Origin: Oceanococcus atlanticus
GTDB taxonomy: Bacteria > Pseudomonadota > Gammaproteobacteria > Nevskiales > Oceanococcaceae
NCBI RefSeq assembly: GCF_002088235.1
Contig: NZ_AQQV01000001.1
Span: 930,001-994,000, forward strand
DNA: 64,000 nt
Reading direction: 5' to 3'
The stretch's first letter is position 1. Every line of letters starts with the position of its first letter. This document shows, piece by piece, positions 7,974 to 17,121 of the stretch. The notes below the pieces were generated by a model. That model was not told the DNA's origin and made no database searches. It worked only from the letters and a program-made list of their open reading frames with translations. Made by a program: the position numbers and the translations under genes.

Positions 7974-8762
7974 TCACAGCACGCTGAGGGCGGCGCTGAG
8001 CCGGCCAACATATCCGCCCGCGCCATCGTCTGCCAGGCTCAGGCGTTGGGCCTGATCACCATCGCCGAAAGCTTCGTCCTGCGTATGGTCGGTGGCCGGG
8101 GTTGCGGCACTGTCTTCATAGCTGACCCGCGAGGCGTACACCGCTTCGCTGGTGTCCTCGTCAAGCGCCAGCTGGGTGGTGAGCAGAACCTGATTGAGGC
8201 TGTCATCACGATAGACGCGCGCGTAGATGTGGGTGGCACGCCCGGCATGACGGCCGGGATAAATGGTGGCGAAGCTCAGGCGACCATCACCATCGCTGAT
8301 CTGCACGCCACGCAGAAAGCTGGCACTGCGGTGATCGGCCTGATGCAGACCGGCATACGCGGAATAGGCACCGGCGGCATTGCAATGCCACACATACACG
8401 GCGGCGCCGACCAGCGGCGCGCAGCCGTCCGCATCGAGCAGCGTCAAATCCAGCTGTAGCGGTGCGCCATCCTGGGTGTTGTCGCCACCGAAATCGGAAC
8501 GGATGTCGTGACGAAACACCGCCGCATTGGCCAGCACGTTGGCGCTGTCCGAGCCATCAGCCGGATAAGCGCCGGAAGATTCGCCGGGCACGATCAGACA
8601 GGCCCGCTGGTCCGGCTCCTCGTCGGTCGAGCCGCCCTCGGCGCTGGATGACGACGAGCCGCAACCGGCCATGAACAGGCCGCTCGAACCCAGCATAGCC
8701 AGCGCGGTCCGCCGGCTTACGCCAGGACCGCCCGCCCATCGAAACCTCTTCGCAACCGTCAT
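7974..8762 (-). CDS. Exported intradiol ring-cleavage dioxygenase-like lipoprotein
   Basis: The N terminus has twin arginines (SRRTALAMLGSSGLF) and a lipobox (FMAGC), so it is an exported, probably Tat-dependent lipoprotein with a Ser-rich linker. The remainder resembles the intradiol dioxygenase-like domain: YVWHCNAAGAYSAY, then ATIYPGRHAGRATHIYARVY. In catalytic relatives the second motif supplies a Tyr and an H-x-H pair for Fe(III). Here the Tyr position is His (GRH) and the second His is Tyr (HIY). I checked the codons: CGT CAT and ACC CAC ATC TAC. Iron binding may therefore be altered or lost. It is the last gene of a sigma/anti-sigma/sensor operon and overlaps the preceding gene by four bases (ATGA). 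Confidence 0.75.
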   Translation of the reverse strand: MTVAKRFRWAGGPGVSRRTALAMLGSSGLFMAGCGSSSSSAEGGSTDEEPDQRACLIVPGESSGAYPADGSDSANVLANAAVFRHDIRSDFGGDNTQDGAPLQLDLTLLDADGCAPLVGAAVYVWHCNAAGAYSAYAGLHQADHRSASFLRGVQISDGDGRLSFATIYPGRHAGRATHIYARVYRDDSLNQVLLTTQLALDEDTSEAVYASRVSYEDSAATPATDHTQDEAFGDGDQAQRLSLADDGAGGYVGRLSAALSVL

Positions 8763-9223
8763 GGCTGCATCGGTGGCGGCGGAAATCGCCCGGAAATCGG
8801 CCCCATGCGCCCGGCTCTGAAGCGGGCCAGATCAGCACGCTCTTCAGCCGTCAACTGTGACGCCAGCTCGGCGATACGCTGCTGGGCCCGGCGCGCCAGT
8901 TCGCTCTCGGCTTCACGCAAGGCATCAAACGCCTGCAGCAAGGCTGCCTTGTCAAAGGGCTCGGCGAGCATGGCCGCCTGCACCGCACTGCGGGCCTCAC
9001 GCGCCGCGGCCATGGCTTCGCCGAGCGGCCCATAGGGCACCTTGCGCAGGGCTCGAAACAGTTCAACCGCTGGCGGTGGCAGCCGATCCTTCATGGGCGG
9101 TCCGAAAGGCATCTCCATCGGCGGCTGCGGTCGAATCCAGTGGCTGACCAAAGCCCCGACACAGAACACATTGATCATCAGCGAGGCGACAAGAAGCAGG
9201 GCAACAGGACGCTGGATAGTCAT
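8759..9223 (-). CDS. Periplasmic heavy-metal-sensor-like protein (Spy/CnrX-like)
   Basis: This protein of about 154 residues has one N-terminal membrane anchor (VALLLVASLMINVFCVGALVSHWI) and a helical periplasmic domain with the pattern of the metal-resistance/Spy group (LGEAMAAAREARSAVQAAM, AESELARRAQQRIAELASQLTAEERADLARF) and a Pro-rich end. It has only one His, beside the anchor, so the His set that binds Ni/Co in CnrX is absent. It may sense something other than a metal or act as a Spy-like chaperone. The start ATG 9223 overlaps the anti-sigma stop (ATGA), and its own stop overlaps the next gene, indicating tight coupling. Confidence 0.7.
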   Translation of the reverse strand: MTIQRPVALLLVASLMINVFCVGALVSHWIRPQPPMEMPFGPPMKDRLPPPAVELFRALRKVPYGPLGEAMAAAREARSAVQAAMLAEPFDKAALLQAFDALREAESELARRAQQRIAELASQLTAEERADLARFRAGRMGPISGRFPPPPMQP

Positions 9224-9558
9224 AACGCAAACTCCGTATTTTCGCTGAGCTGGCCCAGCTCCCACAGACTCAGGCTGTCACTGCTGAGCGCTGTGGACGC
9301 CGTTCCGGCGGGGGCCAGCAACGGCATGACCACCCCCAGGCACAGACTGAACGCCAGAGCCGGCGCAAGCACGCGCCAGCCGCCCAACGCCTGAACCAGC
9401 TCATGCAGTGCATGGCGCCAGCCGGGACGAATTTGACCCCGAATCCGGGCACGCAAAGCCGCCGATGCCGGTTCGACACGATAGCTCTCGAGGAGCTGAT
9501 CCAGGACCTTGTCCGGGTCGTCTGGATCGGGACGATAATCAGGTGGATTCATGCTCAT
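9220..9558 (-). CDS. Single-pass anti-sigma factor candidate
   Basis: A 112-residue protein with an acidic cytoplasmic N terminus (about 55 residues, DPDDPDKVLDQLLESYRVEP then LRARIRGQI), one membrane helix (about 62-83) and a short periplasmic tail. Size, topology and its position directly after an ECF sigma gene with a four-base overlap match small anti-sigma factors such as CnrY. There is no zinc-binding HxxxCxxC motif. It presumably holds the sigma factor at the membrane until the periplasmic sensor encoded next responds. Assignment rests largely on context. Confidence 0.65.
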   Translation of the reverse strand: MSMNPPDYRPDPDDPDKVLDQLLESYRVEPASAALRARIRGQIRPGWRHALHELVQALGGWRVLAPALAFSLCLGVVMPLLAPAGTASTALSSDSLSLWELGQLSENTEFAL

Positions 9559-10166
9559 CGTTCACACTTGGAAAGAGTTTGATGCTCGGCCAGCAGGCGC
9601 TGGCGCAAACTGCGCCGGGCACGCCCGAGCAAGGATTCAACGGCCTCGACGCTGACTTCAAGGATTTCGGCGGACTCGATATTGCTCATGCCCTGATAAT
9701 GACTCAGGACCATCGCAGCGCGCTGACGCTCAGGCAGTGTCGCCAGGGCCTGGCGCACCCGCGCGGCCTGCATGTCCGCATCCAGGGCATCGTCCGGTTG
9801 CGGCAGCGGGCTGACCAGATCGGCGGACAACTCATCGGTTTGCGGAGTAAAGCGGCGCCAGCGCTGGCGGCAGGCATTCAGCGCCACGGTGTGCAGCCAG
9901 GTCGCGAAACGCGCCTGCCCCGGACGCCAGCGACCGGCCCACTGCCAGGCCTTGAGAAACACCTCCTGGGCAACATCCTCGGCGTCTTCACGCGATCCCA
10001 GCATGCGCTGGGCGAAAGCCACGATGCGGTCGATGTGACGACTGACCAGACGATCAAAGGCCCGCGTGTCACCCACGGCGATACGCGCCAGCAGCGCCGC
10101 ATCCGGATCGTCCACGCTGGTGGACGCAACGTCAGGCTGTGCGGAGTCAAGGTGAGACAAGGGCAA
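9555..10166 (-). CDS. ECF RNA polymerase sigma factor (RpoE-like)
   Basis: This 203-residue sigma-70 family protein has region 2 (FDRLVSRHIDRIVAFAQRML through DAEDVAQEVFLKAW and ATWLHTVALNACRQRWRR) and region 4 (LPERQRAAMVLSHYQGMSNIESAEILEVS with VESLLGRARRSLRQRL). It opens a four-gene operon, so it probably directs transcription of its own operon and a stress or metal regulon. The frame begins at TTG 10166; no strong ribosome-binding site decides the start, so a slightly later start is possible. It is divergent from the GST gene across about 90 bases. Confidence 0.88.
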   Translation of the reverse strand: MPLSHLDSAQPDVASTSVDDPDAALLARIAVGDTRAFDRLVSRHIDRIVAFAQRMLGSREDAEDVAQEVFLKAWQWAGRWRPGQARFATWLHTVALNACRQRWRRFTPQTDELSADLVSPLPQPDDALDADMQAARVRQALATLPERQRAAMVLSHYQGMSNIESAEILEVSVEAVESLLGRARRSLRQRLLAEHQTLSKCER

Positions 10167-10258
10167 GGCTCGATTTCATCGGGTTTCGCGAGCTTTAATG
10201 CGGACCTGCGTCAATTCCGTCGCATAATCCGCATGCACCTGACCCAGGCTGATCTGCC

Positions 10259-10900
10259 ATGACCACTCCCGCAACCGTCACCCTGTATGGCGACGTGTAT
10301 TCCGGCAATTGCTACAAGCTGATTCTGTGCTGTCGGGCGCTCGACCTGCCGTTTGACTGGAAACGCATCGATATTCTCCGCGGCCAGAGCCGTACGGCCG
10401 AATTTCTGCATTTGAACCCCAATGGTCGTATCCCACTGCTGGTCACCGCGCAGCAGCAGACCCTGGCCGAATCGAATGCGATTCTTCACTATCTGGCGCG
10501 TGGCAGCGCCCTGCTGCCGCAGGATGACTGGGCCCACGCACAGATGCTGCAATGGCAGTTTTTCGAGCAGTACAGCCATGAACCGGCCATTGCCGTGGCC
10601 CGCTACATCCAGCGCTATCTGGGCTTGCCGGAGGCTGAGAAGGCCCGTCATGCCGCCTGCCTGCCCAAGGGTTACGCCGCCCTGGATGTGATGGAACAGC
10701 ACCTGAGCACCCGCGACTTCTTCGTTGCCGAACACTTCAGCCTGGCCGACATCAGCCTCTACGCTTACACCCATGTTGCCGATGAGGGCGGCTTTTCGCT
10801 GGCCGACTACCCGCATATTCGGGCCTGGTTGGCACGCGTTCAGGCCCAGCCCGGTCACATCAGCATGGATCAAGCCGCGGGGCTGTACGAAGCGGTCTGA
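10259..10900 (+). CDS. Glutathione S-transferase family protein
   Basis: This 213-residue protein has a thioredoxin-like N-terminal domain (VTLYGDVYSGNCYKL, NPNGRIPLLV with the cis-Pro, and ESNAILHYLA for the glutathione gamma-glutamyl contact) and a helical C-terminal domain containing FSLADISLYAYTHV. Such enzymes conjugate or reduce electrophiles with glutathione in the cytoplasm. The N-terminal Ser of YSGNCYK is the likely activating residue. It starts 93 bases from the divergent ECF sigma gene and ends one base from the convergent fabH. Substrate unknown. Confidence 0.88.
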   Translation: MTTPATVTLYGDVYSGNCYKLILCCRALDLPFDWKRIDILRGQSRTAEFLHLNPNGRIPLLVTAQQQTLAESNAILHYLARGSALLPQDDWAHAQMLQWQFFEQYSHEPAIAVARYIQRYLGLPEAEKARHAACLPKGYAALDVMEQHLSTRDFFVAEHFSLADISLYAYTHVADEGGFSLADYPHIRAWLARVQAQPGHISMDQAAGLYEAV

Positions 10901-10901
10901 T

Positions 10902-11861
10902 TCAGTAACGCAACAGCACCGCGCCCCAGGTCATACCACCACCAACGCCTTCCAGCATGACCTGATGCCCGCGCTGCACGCGTCCATCGCGCACTGCGGT
11001 GTCCAGGGCCAGCGGCACCGATGCGGCCGAGGTGTTGCCATGACGGTGAACCGTGGTCACCACTTTGTCGTCAGGCACGCCGAGCTTGTTGGCCATCGCC
11101 TTGATGATGCGCAAATTGGCCTGATGCGGAATGAACCAGTCGAGATCAGCCCCGCACATGTTGTTGTGGCCTAGGGCCTCGTTGGCGACATCGTGCAGCA
11201 CCCTCACGGCCAGCTTGAACACCGCCTGACCGTCCATTTCCAGAAACGGGTGCCCGGTCAACTCGCCGCGTGACAAACTGGCCGACACGCGCAGGATGTC
11301 GCCCTGGCTGCCATCCGCATGCAAATGCGCCGACAGAATGCCCGGCTCCTCGCTGGCCTCCAGAATGACCGCCCCTGCGCCATCACCAAACAAGACGCAG
11401 GTGCGCCGATCATTCCAGTCCAGAATGCGGGAAAAAACCTCGGCCCCAACCACCAGGGCGCGACGATGCTGGCCGCAGCGAATCAGGGCATTGGCGGTGG
11501 ACAGGGCGTAGATGAAACCGGTGCACACCGCCTGCACGTCAAACGCCGCACCCTGACGCACACCCAGTTTGTTCTGCAACAGGCAGGCGGTGGACGGAAA
11601 GACCATGTCCGGCGTGGTCGTGGCCACCACGATCAGGTCGATATCCTCAGCCTTGATCCCGCCCGCGGCCATGGCGGCGCGGGCTGCTTTTTCGGCCAGA
11701 TCACTGGTCATTTCGTCATCGGCGGCGACATGACGCGCCTCTATGCCGGTGCGCGAGACGATCCATTCATCCGAGGTTTCAACCGTTGTCTTGAGATCGG
11801 CATTGCTGACCACGCGCGCGGGTAGGTAGCTGCCTGTCGCGACAATTTTCGAATACACCAT
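10902..11861 (-). CDS. fabH: Beta-ketoacyl-ACP synthase III
   Basis: This 319-residue thiolase-fold condensing enzyme starts fatty acid synthesis by joining acetyl-CoA to malonyl-ACP. The catalytic triad is complete: Cys113 in [11 protein letters not shown], His in [11 protein letters not shown], Asn in [12 protein letters not shown]. The C-terminal [16 protein letters not shown] is characteristic. ATG 11861 ([14 protein letters not shown]) matches the family's N terminus; the frame extends 12 codons further up without a better signal. It stands away from the usual plsX-fabH-fabD cluster, so it may be a second copy or a specialised FabH. Confidence 0.92.
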   Translation of the reverse strand: MVYSKIVATGSYLPARVVSNADLKTTVETSDEWIVSRTGIEARHVAADDEMTSDLAEKAARAAMAAGGIKAEDIDLIVVATTTPDMVFPSTACLLQNKLGVRQGAAFDVQAVCTGFIYALSTANALIRCGQHRRALVVGAEVFSRILDWNDRRTCVLFGDGAGAVILEASEEPGILSAHLHADGSQGDILRVSASLSRGELTGHPFLEMDGQAVFKLAVRVLHDVANEALGHNNMCGADLDWFIPHQANLRIIKAMANKLGVPDDKVVTTVHRHGNTSAASVPLALDTAVRDGRVQRGHQVMLEGVGGGMTWGAVLLRY

Positions 11862-11928
11862 CGCTTCACTTTTTGTTTGCCATCCGGCTGAGAGCATACC
11901 CGCGCATACACCGCATGGGAGGTCTGTC

Positions 11929-12312
11929 GTGATCGTAACTCACAGCACATTGGAAAAAGCGTTGCTGCGCATCTTCCGCGAGCAGCATATGACCCGCTAT
12001 TCGTCGCTGCCGTTTCGCGAGCTGCAAGGCTTGTGGGCTTACACCGGATTGCGCCAGAGCGACCTGCGCGATGCCTTGCGCTACATGTTTGAGCAAAACG
12101 CCATCGATTTTCAGAACGACGGTCAGGGGTTGTCGGTTGTTGTGACCCCGCACGGGGCCAGCATGATGAACGACAGCGAACTGCATCTGGGCAGCGTGCT
12201 GCGCGACACCCGCGACAAGCTCAGCCTGCACAAGGCCAGCCAGCGCCAGGACTCTCGTATCGCCGGCGGCAGCACGCGGATGCGCGCTGAGGATCGTCCT
12301 TCAGCGCAGTAG
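11929..12312 (+). CDS. Hypothetical protein, possible winged-helix-like
   Basis: A 127-residue protein not assigned to a family. The first 75 residues ([54 protein letters not shown]) read as short helices compatible with a small helix-turn-helix or winged-helix domain. The C terminus is polar and probably disordered. The GTG 11929 start is well supported by GGGAGG at 11917-11922, six bases upstream. It is divergent from fabH. Confidence 0.6.
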   Translation: MIVTHSTLEKALLRIFREQHMTRYSSLPFRELQGLWAYTGLRQSDLRDALRYMFEQNAIDFQNDGQGLSVVVTPHGASMMNDSELHLGSVLRDTRDKLSLHKASQRQDSRIAGGSTRMRAEDRPSAQ

Positions 12313-12439
12313 CGCGATAAGCCGTGTGGTTGGCGCAGTGGACCAGGGCGCAGGCATAATCGCCGTCTCTTAATAGATGGAGACGGTTCCCAGCGGTGCC
12401 GTCATGCCCATGTTCAAAAACCTTTTCAGGAGAAAGCCC

Positions 12440-12721
12440 ATGCCGACCGCAACGGCCCGTCACATCCTCGTTGCCAGCGAAGAGCAGTGCAACGACCTCA
12501 AACAGCGCATCGCCGGCGGCGAAGATTTCGCTGCGATCGCCAAAGAACATTCGACCTGCCCCTCCGGCCGTTCCGGTGGTGATCTGGGCAGCTTCAGCCA
12601 GGGCATGATGGTGCCGGAGTTCGACCAGGTGGTTTTCCGCGATGAGCTGAACACCGTGCACGGCCCGATCAAGACCCAGTTCGGCTATCACCTGCTGGAA
12701 ATCACCAGCCGCAACGCCTGA
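12440..12721 (+). CDS. ppiC: Parvulin-type peptidyl-prolyl cis-trans isomerase
   Basis: This 93-residue single-domain parvulin aligns along its whole length with E. coli PpiC as I recall it. It has ARHILVASEEQCNDLKQRI, the STCPSGRSGGDLGSFSQGMMVPEFD core and TQFGYHLLEI at the end. It catalyses prolyl bond isomerisation in the cytoplasm. The start ATG 12440 is preceded by AGGAG at 12429-12433; the open frame runs back to 12377 but that part has no homology. It lies 17 bases before slyX. Confidence 0.92.
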   Translation: MPTATARHILVASEEQCNDLKQRIAGGEDFAAIAKEHSTCPSGRSGGDLGSFSQGMMVPEFDQVVFRDELNTVHGPIKTQFGYHLLEITSRNA

Positions 12722-12738
12722 AGGCCTGCGACACGCTG

Positions 12739-12963
12739 ATGAATCAAGCCGATCTTTCAGACCAGCTGGTTGATCTGCAAGCCCGTGTCGCCCATCAGGA
12801 CGACACGGTGCTGAAACTCAATGACATCGTCGCCAGCCAGCAGCACGAAATTACCGAACTGACCAAGGCGGTCAAGAAGCTCGCCCGCCAGCTTCAATCA
12901 CTGCGTGATGTGGGTGGTGGCGGCGGTGGCGAAGCCGCCGACGAAAGGCCGCCGCACTACTGA
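12739..12963 (+). CDS. slyX: SlyX family protein
   Basis: A 74-residue coiled-coil protein with the SlyX pattern: LVDLQARVAHQDDTVLKLNDIVASQQHEI, then a helix and the conserved PPHY ending. There is a glycine run (GGGGGG) before the end. Its role is unknown in any organism. It probably shares a transcript with the parvulin gene upstream. Confidence 0.85.
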   Translation: MNQADLSDQLVDLQARVAHQDDTVLKLNDIVASQQHEITELTKAVKKLARQLQSLRDVGGGGGGEAADERPPHY

Positions 12964-12978
12964 GGCGGCCTGCGCACC

Positions 12979-13593
12979 TCAGTTCTCCAGCAGGCGCGCG
13001 ATCTGCGCCTCCAGCTCGGCCACCCGAGCTTCCAGTGCATCCAGACGTGATGCACTGCCCTCACCACCTCGCCCGCCACTTGCGGCCGGCTCGACGATTG
13101 CATCCTCGCCGCACAGCAAATGGGCATAACGGGTGCCTTTGTGCCCGCCCTCACCCAAACGTTTGACCAGCGGCTGGCCGCGGTCCGCCAGATCTTCCAG
13201 CGCGGCCGCGATGGCCTCAGGCTCGAACGGCCCGCCCAGATTGGAGGTGTTGGAACGCAGTTCGGCAACGGTCTGAGGCCCACGCAACATCAGCGCGACC
13301 AGCACACCGAGGGTGGTTTCATTGAGCAAAAACTGATGTTTGAAACGATGCCGCCAGCGCGGCGCGCGCGCCCCGACCTCCTCGGCCACCAAGTCCAGTT
13401 CGAGCAGATCAAGCAAGGCCGAGCCGACTTCACCTTCACGCAGGCTCATCACCGGATGACGGCAATTTTTCTGATTGCACGCGGCCATCAGGCCGTTCAC
13501 CGTCATCGGGTAGTACTGCGGCGTGCTCAGGGATTTCTCCACCAGCGCGCCGATCACCCGCGCCTGAACCGGCGTCAGTGTCAGTTCGCTCAT
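12979..13593 (-). CDS. yceH: YceH family (DUF480/UPF0502) protein
   Basis: A 204-residue protein with the YceH signature: TPVQARVIGALVEKSLSTPQYYPMTVNGL, ACNQKNCRHPVM, then LRGPQTVAELRSN. It forms two winged-helix domains, followed here by a short C-terminal coiled coil (LDALEARVAELEAQIARLLEN). Molecular function is not established. The start ATG 13593 overlaps the upstream gene's stop by one base (TGATG), so it is second in a two-gene operon. It is convergent with slyX. Confidence 0.9.
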   Translation of the reverse strand: MSELTLTPVQARVIGALVEKSLSTPQYYPMTVNGLMAACNQKNCRHPVMSLREGEVGSALLDLLELDLVAEEVGARAPRWRHRFKHQFLLNETTLGVLVALMLRGPQTVAELRSNTSNLGGPFEPEAIAAALEDLADRGQPLVKRLGEGGHKGTRYAHLLCGEDAIVEPAASGGRGGEGSASRLDALEARVAELEAQIARLLEN

Positions 13594-14345
13594 CAATTCA
13601 TCCCCGGGAACAGCGGTCGTTCGCTGTAGCCCTCTGGCAGACTCAGACGCGCAGCGTCCGGCGCTGCGGTGTCGACCTTGACCAGGGTGGCCTTGGCCTG
13701 CTGCGCGCCCGGCGCGCGATGTTCAACCGGCACACCATCCATCTGATCCAGCACCGCGGCCATGGAGCCAGCCCCGAACTGCGAGGCCATCGCGCTCATG
13801 GTTTCGCCCATGCGCTTAAGCAACTTGAGATCGGCGGCTTTAAGCCCCACCGCGCTGACATCGGCCAGACACAGCTCCTCGCTGGCCTTGTCGTTGTCAT
13901 AAACGGTCACCGGCTGGCAGGTGTAATCGCCGACCTTACGGGTGCCCTGCGTTTTCTCAACGCGGAAGTTGCGTTTGGACATATCCGGCACCTGCGGCAG
14001 CATGCCTTTCATCATGTCGCGCTGTTCCGGCGGCAGCATGGCGAGCTGCTGCTCGATCTGTTTCTGCAACGCGGCAACCTGCTTGGCCAGGGCTTCAGCC
14101 GCCTGTTCGGTGACCCGGTTGTAGCTGCGCTGCGTGTCATCAACGATGTACAGAGTCTTGTCGGCATCCTGATACAGCAGCCACTGCGGCTGGCCCTGCT
14201 GTGACATGCGCACCGCACTGGCCCCGATCTCCAGCTGTTGATGCCCCTCATTTTCCGGGCTGGCATAGGACAGCGTACCGGCCGCGAGCGCCGTAGCGCT
14301 GGATGCCAGCAAGGCTGGCGCGAGCAAAAGACGGGACAGATTCAT
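13593..14345 (-). CDS. Exported hypothetical protein, DUF4412-like
   Basis: A 250-residue protein with a clear signal peptide (LSRLLLAPALLASSATALAA). The mature part has beta-type segments (QWLLYQDADKTLYIVDDTQRSYNRV) and a helical, Gln/Met-rich stretch (about residues 80-120). It then has a portion resembling DUF4412 proteins (KVGDYTCQPVTVYDNDKASEELCLADVSAVGL) with two Cys that may pair in the periplasm. Function unknown; membership of DUF4412 is tentative. It is the first gene of an operon with yceH. Confidence 0.65.
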   Translation of the reverse strand: MNLSRLLLAPALLASSATALAAGTLSYASPENEGHQQLEIGASAVRMSQQGQPQWLLYQDADKTLYIVDDTQRSYNRVTEQAAEALAKQVAALQKQIEQQLAMLPPEQRDMMKGMLPQVPDMSKRNFRVEKTQGTRKVGDYTCQPVTVYDNDKASEELCLADVSAVGLKAADLKLLKRMGETMSAMASQFGAGSMAAVLDQMDGVPVEHRAPGAQQAKATLVKVDTAAPDAARLSLPEGYSERPLFPGMN

Positions 14346-14462
14346 TCAGGTGCCTCCGGCGTGATTTCTGTTGTGGCGGCCAAGCATACGGTCGCCGCGC
14401 TGGCGCCGCTATGCACAGCGGCTACACTGAAGGCCTGAGACCCCGACAAGGCCCGCGCGTTC

Positions 14463-17108
14463 ATGAGCACAGATGACGCCGCCCTGTGGCAAGAGATAGA
14501 AAGCCTGCTTGATGCGGCGCTGGACCGCGCAGCCTCGCAGCGCCAGGCGTATGTTCACGCGCGCACCGAGAACAATCCGGAACTGCGCAAGCGGGTGCTT
14601 GCCCTGCTCGCCGCCAGCGATGATGCCGGTGATTTCATGGAAACCGGCCCGGCAGATCAAGCCAGCACAACGCAAACCACGGCCAGCGAGGAAGCCAGCG
14701 GCCAGATTGGCCCCTGGCGCATTCTTGAACTGCTTGGCCGCGGCGGTATGGGCGAGGTCTACAAGGCGCAGCGCGATGACGGGGCATACCATCAGACTGT
14801 CGCGCTCAAACTGCTGCGTGGCGACCAGGATGCGATGCTGTCGCGCTTTGAAAGCGAAAGGCAGATCCTCGCCGACCTGCATCACCCCGGCATTGCGCGC
14901 CTCATTGACGGTGGCCTGACCCCAGACGGGCGGCCTTATATGGCCATGGAATACATCGATGGCCAACCGCTGGCGACCTGGTTGCACGAGACGCGGCCGA
15001 GCCTGGAACGTCGTCTGGCGGTGTTTCTGGAGCTGTGCCCAGCCGTCAGCTATGCCCACAGCCGCCTGGTAGTCCATCGCGATATCAAGCCGGACAACAT
15101 CCTGGTCGATCGCGATGGTCGCCCTCACCTGCTCGATTTCGGGATTGCCAAGCTCAACCCCGAAGCCTTGAGCGCCAACGCCACACAGGCACTGGCCACG
15201 CCCAATTACGCCGCACCCGAACAGTTCAGCGGCGAGACCATCACCACCGCGACTGATGTCTACGGCCTCGGCGCCACCTTGTATTTTCTGCTGTGCGGCC
15301 GACCACCGGTGGATCTCGATGGCTTGAGCCTGCCGCGTATGCTCGACCGCATCTGTCATGCCCAACCCAAGCCACCCAGCATGCGGGTCAGCGGACCCGC
15401 CATGGCACCGCTGCGCGGCGATCTCGATGCGATTTGCGATAAAGCCCTGGCGCGCGATCCACAGCAACGCTACGCCAGCGCGCAGGCTTTAGCCGACGAT
15501 CTGCGCCGTCATCTGAACAAGGAGCCGGTCCAGGCCCGGGCGCCCCGATTCAGCTACCGTGCCGGCCGCCTGCTGCGCCGCCACGCACTGGCTGCCAGCG
15601 CCGCCCTGGCCGTTCTGGCAAGCCTCGCCATCGGCCTTGCCGCAACCACCTGGCAAGCGCATCAGGCCGCGCTTGAGCGTGACATTGCACGCCGCGAAGC
15701 GGCACGCCTGTCGACCATGCGCGGCTCCATACTGCGCCTGTTCCGCAGCGCGGCCAGCGAGCTCGACACCGACCAGCTGACCGCGCGCGAACTGTTTGCC
15801 CAAAGCGCCGGCAACATCGAGCGCGACTTCGGCAATGATCCGGCCACCGCGGCTGCGCTGATGCAAATGCTCGGTGAACTGCAACTGTTCACCGAGGACT
15901 ACGCCGGCGCCCGCGAACTGCTGCAGCGCGCCCAGGCCCTGCCGCAGGATCAGATCGACGCCGAGGTGCGCGCCAGCATCGACATCAATCTGGCCCATCT
16001 GGCCTACCGCGATGGTGATTACCTGCGTGCTCGACAGCTCTACGACCAGGCCGTCGCGGTGTGGCAGGTCGCGCCCCAGCGCTATCCCTCGGAGCTGATC
16101 TGGGCCGCCACACTGGCCTCACAGCTGGCCCGGGCTCAGGGGCATACCGCCGCCGCGGTTGAGCACTTGCGTGATGCCGCCGGGCGCGCGCGTGCCTACT
16201 GGGGTGAGGCGCATGAGGAAACCGGCATCGTGCTGATCAATCTGGCCGTGGCGTTGTACTACGACAACCGCCTGGCTGAGGCGCTTACGGCCTGTGCTGA
16301 AGCCTGGACCGTGTGGCAGGCCATCGGCAAGCAGAACTCCCCCGATGCGCTCAATCTGCTGGCCAACTGGGGTCTGTTCGCCCTGCGCCATGGCGACCCT
16401 TACGAAGGTGAGAAGCGATTGGCCGCGGCACTGGATTTGCGCACTGCGCTGTATGGCGCCTCGGCAGCCCAGGCCACGCTGATGAAGAATCTGGGCGTGG
16501 CTCACCGTATCAATGGTCTGCGTAACGCCGGCATGCGCCTGCTTGAACAGGGCGAATGGATGGCCGAAAAATACGCCGGTGCCGGCGGGCGCCTGCACGC
16601 CAGCGCGGTGTATGCGCTGGCCCGCGCCTTGAGCGAGGACGGCCTGATCGAGGAAGCACAACAGCGCCTGCGCGCATCTCTGACGCAGCAGACCACCACA
16701 CCCACCAGCTGGCATCACCTCAACCGGGCTTTGCTAGCACGCCTCAGCCCCGATGCGGCCAGCGCCGAAGCGCTGTTCTCAACCGCTTTGCAGGGTCTTG
16801 CGGCCAGCGGCGATGCCGCGCTCAGCCAATATGCCGATGCCCTCGCGCTGCACGCGACCTGGCTGCAGGAACAGGGCGCAACGGCACAGGCTCTTGATGT
16901 GCTGGATCAGGCGATCACACACAAGACCCGGGCTCGCCATGCCGCCCATTACGAAGTGCTCAGCATGAACCGTCGCAAGGTCGATCTGCTGCGTGCGCAG
17001 GGTCTGGGCGATGCGGCGCAAACACTGTGGCAGCAAAGCCGTGAGCAGGCGCTGGGCCAACTCGGCCCGCAGCACCCGATCAGCGCGCTGTTCGCAGACC
17101 CTCTCTGA
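14463..17108 (+). CDS. Ser/Thr protein kinase with transmembrane helix and TPR-like C terminus
   Basis: This 881-residue protein has an N-terminal DUF-like segment (about 1-75), then a Hanks-type kinase domain (about 85-355). The glycine loop is LGRGGMGEVYKAQR, the Lys is in VALKLL, and the catalytic loop is VHRDIKPDNILV, followed by DFGIAK and the APEQF activation end. All catalytic residues are present. One membrane helix follows (about 375-395). The extracytoplasmic C terminus of about 480 residues is built of helical pairs of TPR character. This architecture is the group usually encoded with ECF sigma factors, and such a sigma gene lies convergently just downstream. Ligand and targets are unknown. 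Confidence 0.9.
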   Translation: MSTDDAALWQEIESLLDAALDRAASQRQAYVHARTENNPELRKRVLALLAASDDAGDFMETGPADQASTTQTTASEEASGQIGPWRILELLGRGGMGEVYKAQRDDGAYHQTVALKLLRGDQDAMLSRFESERQILADLHHPGIARLIDGGLTPDGRPYMAMEYIDGQPLATWLHETRPSLERRLAVFLELCPAVSYAHSRLVVHRDIKPDNILVDRDGRPHLLDFGIAKLNPEALSANATQALATPNYAAPEQFSGETITTATDVYGLGATLYFLLCGRPPVDLDGLSLPRMLDRICHAQPKPPSMRVSGPAMAPLRGDLDAICDKALARDPQQRYASAQALADDLRRHLNKEPVQARAPRFSYRAGRLLRRHALAASAALAVLASLAIGLAATTWQAHQAALERDIARREAARLSTMRGSILRLFRSAASELDTDQLTARELFAQSAGNIERDFGNDPATAAALMQMLGELQLFTEDYAGARELLQRAQALPQDQIDAEVRASIDINLAHLAYRDGDYLRARQLYDQAVAVWQVAPQRYPSELIWAATLASQLARAQGHTAAAVEHLRDAAGRARAYWGEAHEETGIVLINLAVALYYDNRLAEALTACAEAWTVWQAIGKQNSPDALNLLANWGLFALRHGDPYEGEKRLAAALDLRTALYGASAAQATLMKNLGVAHRINGLRNAGMRLLEQGEWMAEKYAGAGGRLHASAVYALARALSEDGLIEEAQQRLRASLTQQTTTPTSWHHLNRALLARLSPDAASAEALFSTALQGLAASGDAALSQYADALALHATWLQEQGATAQALDVLDQAITHKTRARHAAHYEVLSMNRRKVDLLRAQGLGDAAQTLWQQSREQALGQLGPQHPISALFADPL

Positions 17109-17121
17109 ACCGCGCCGCCGT

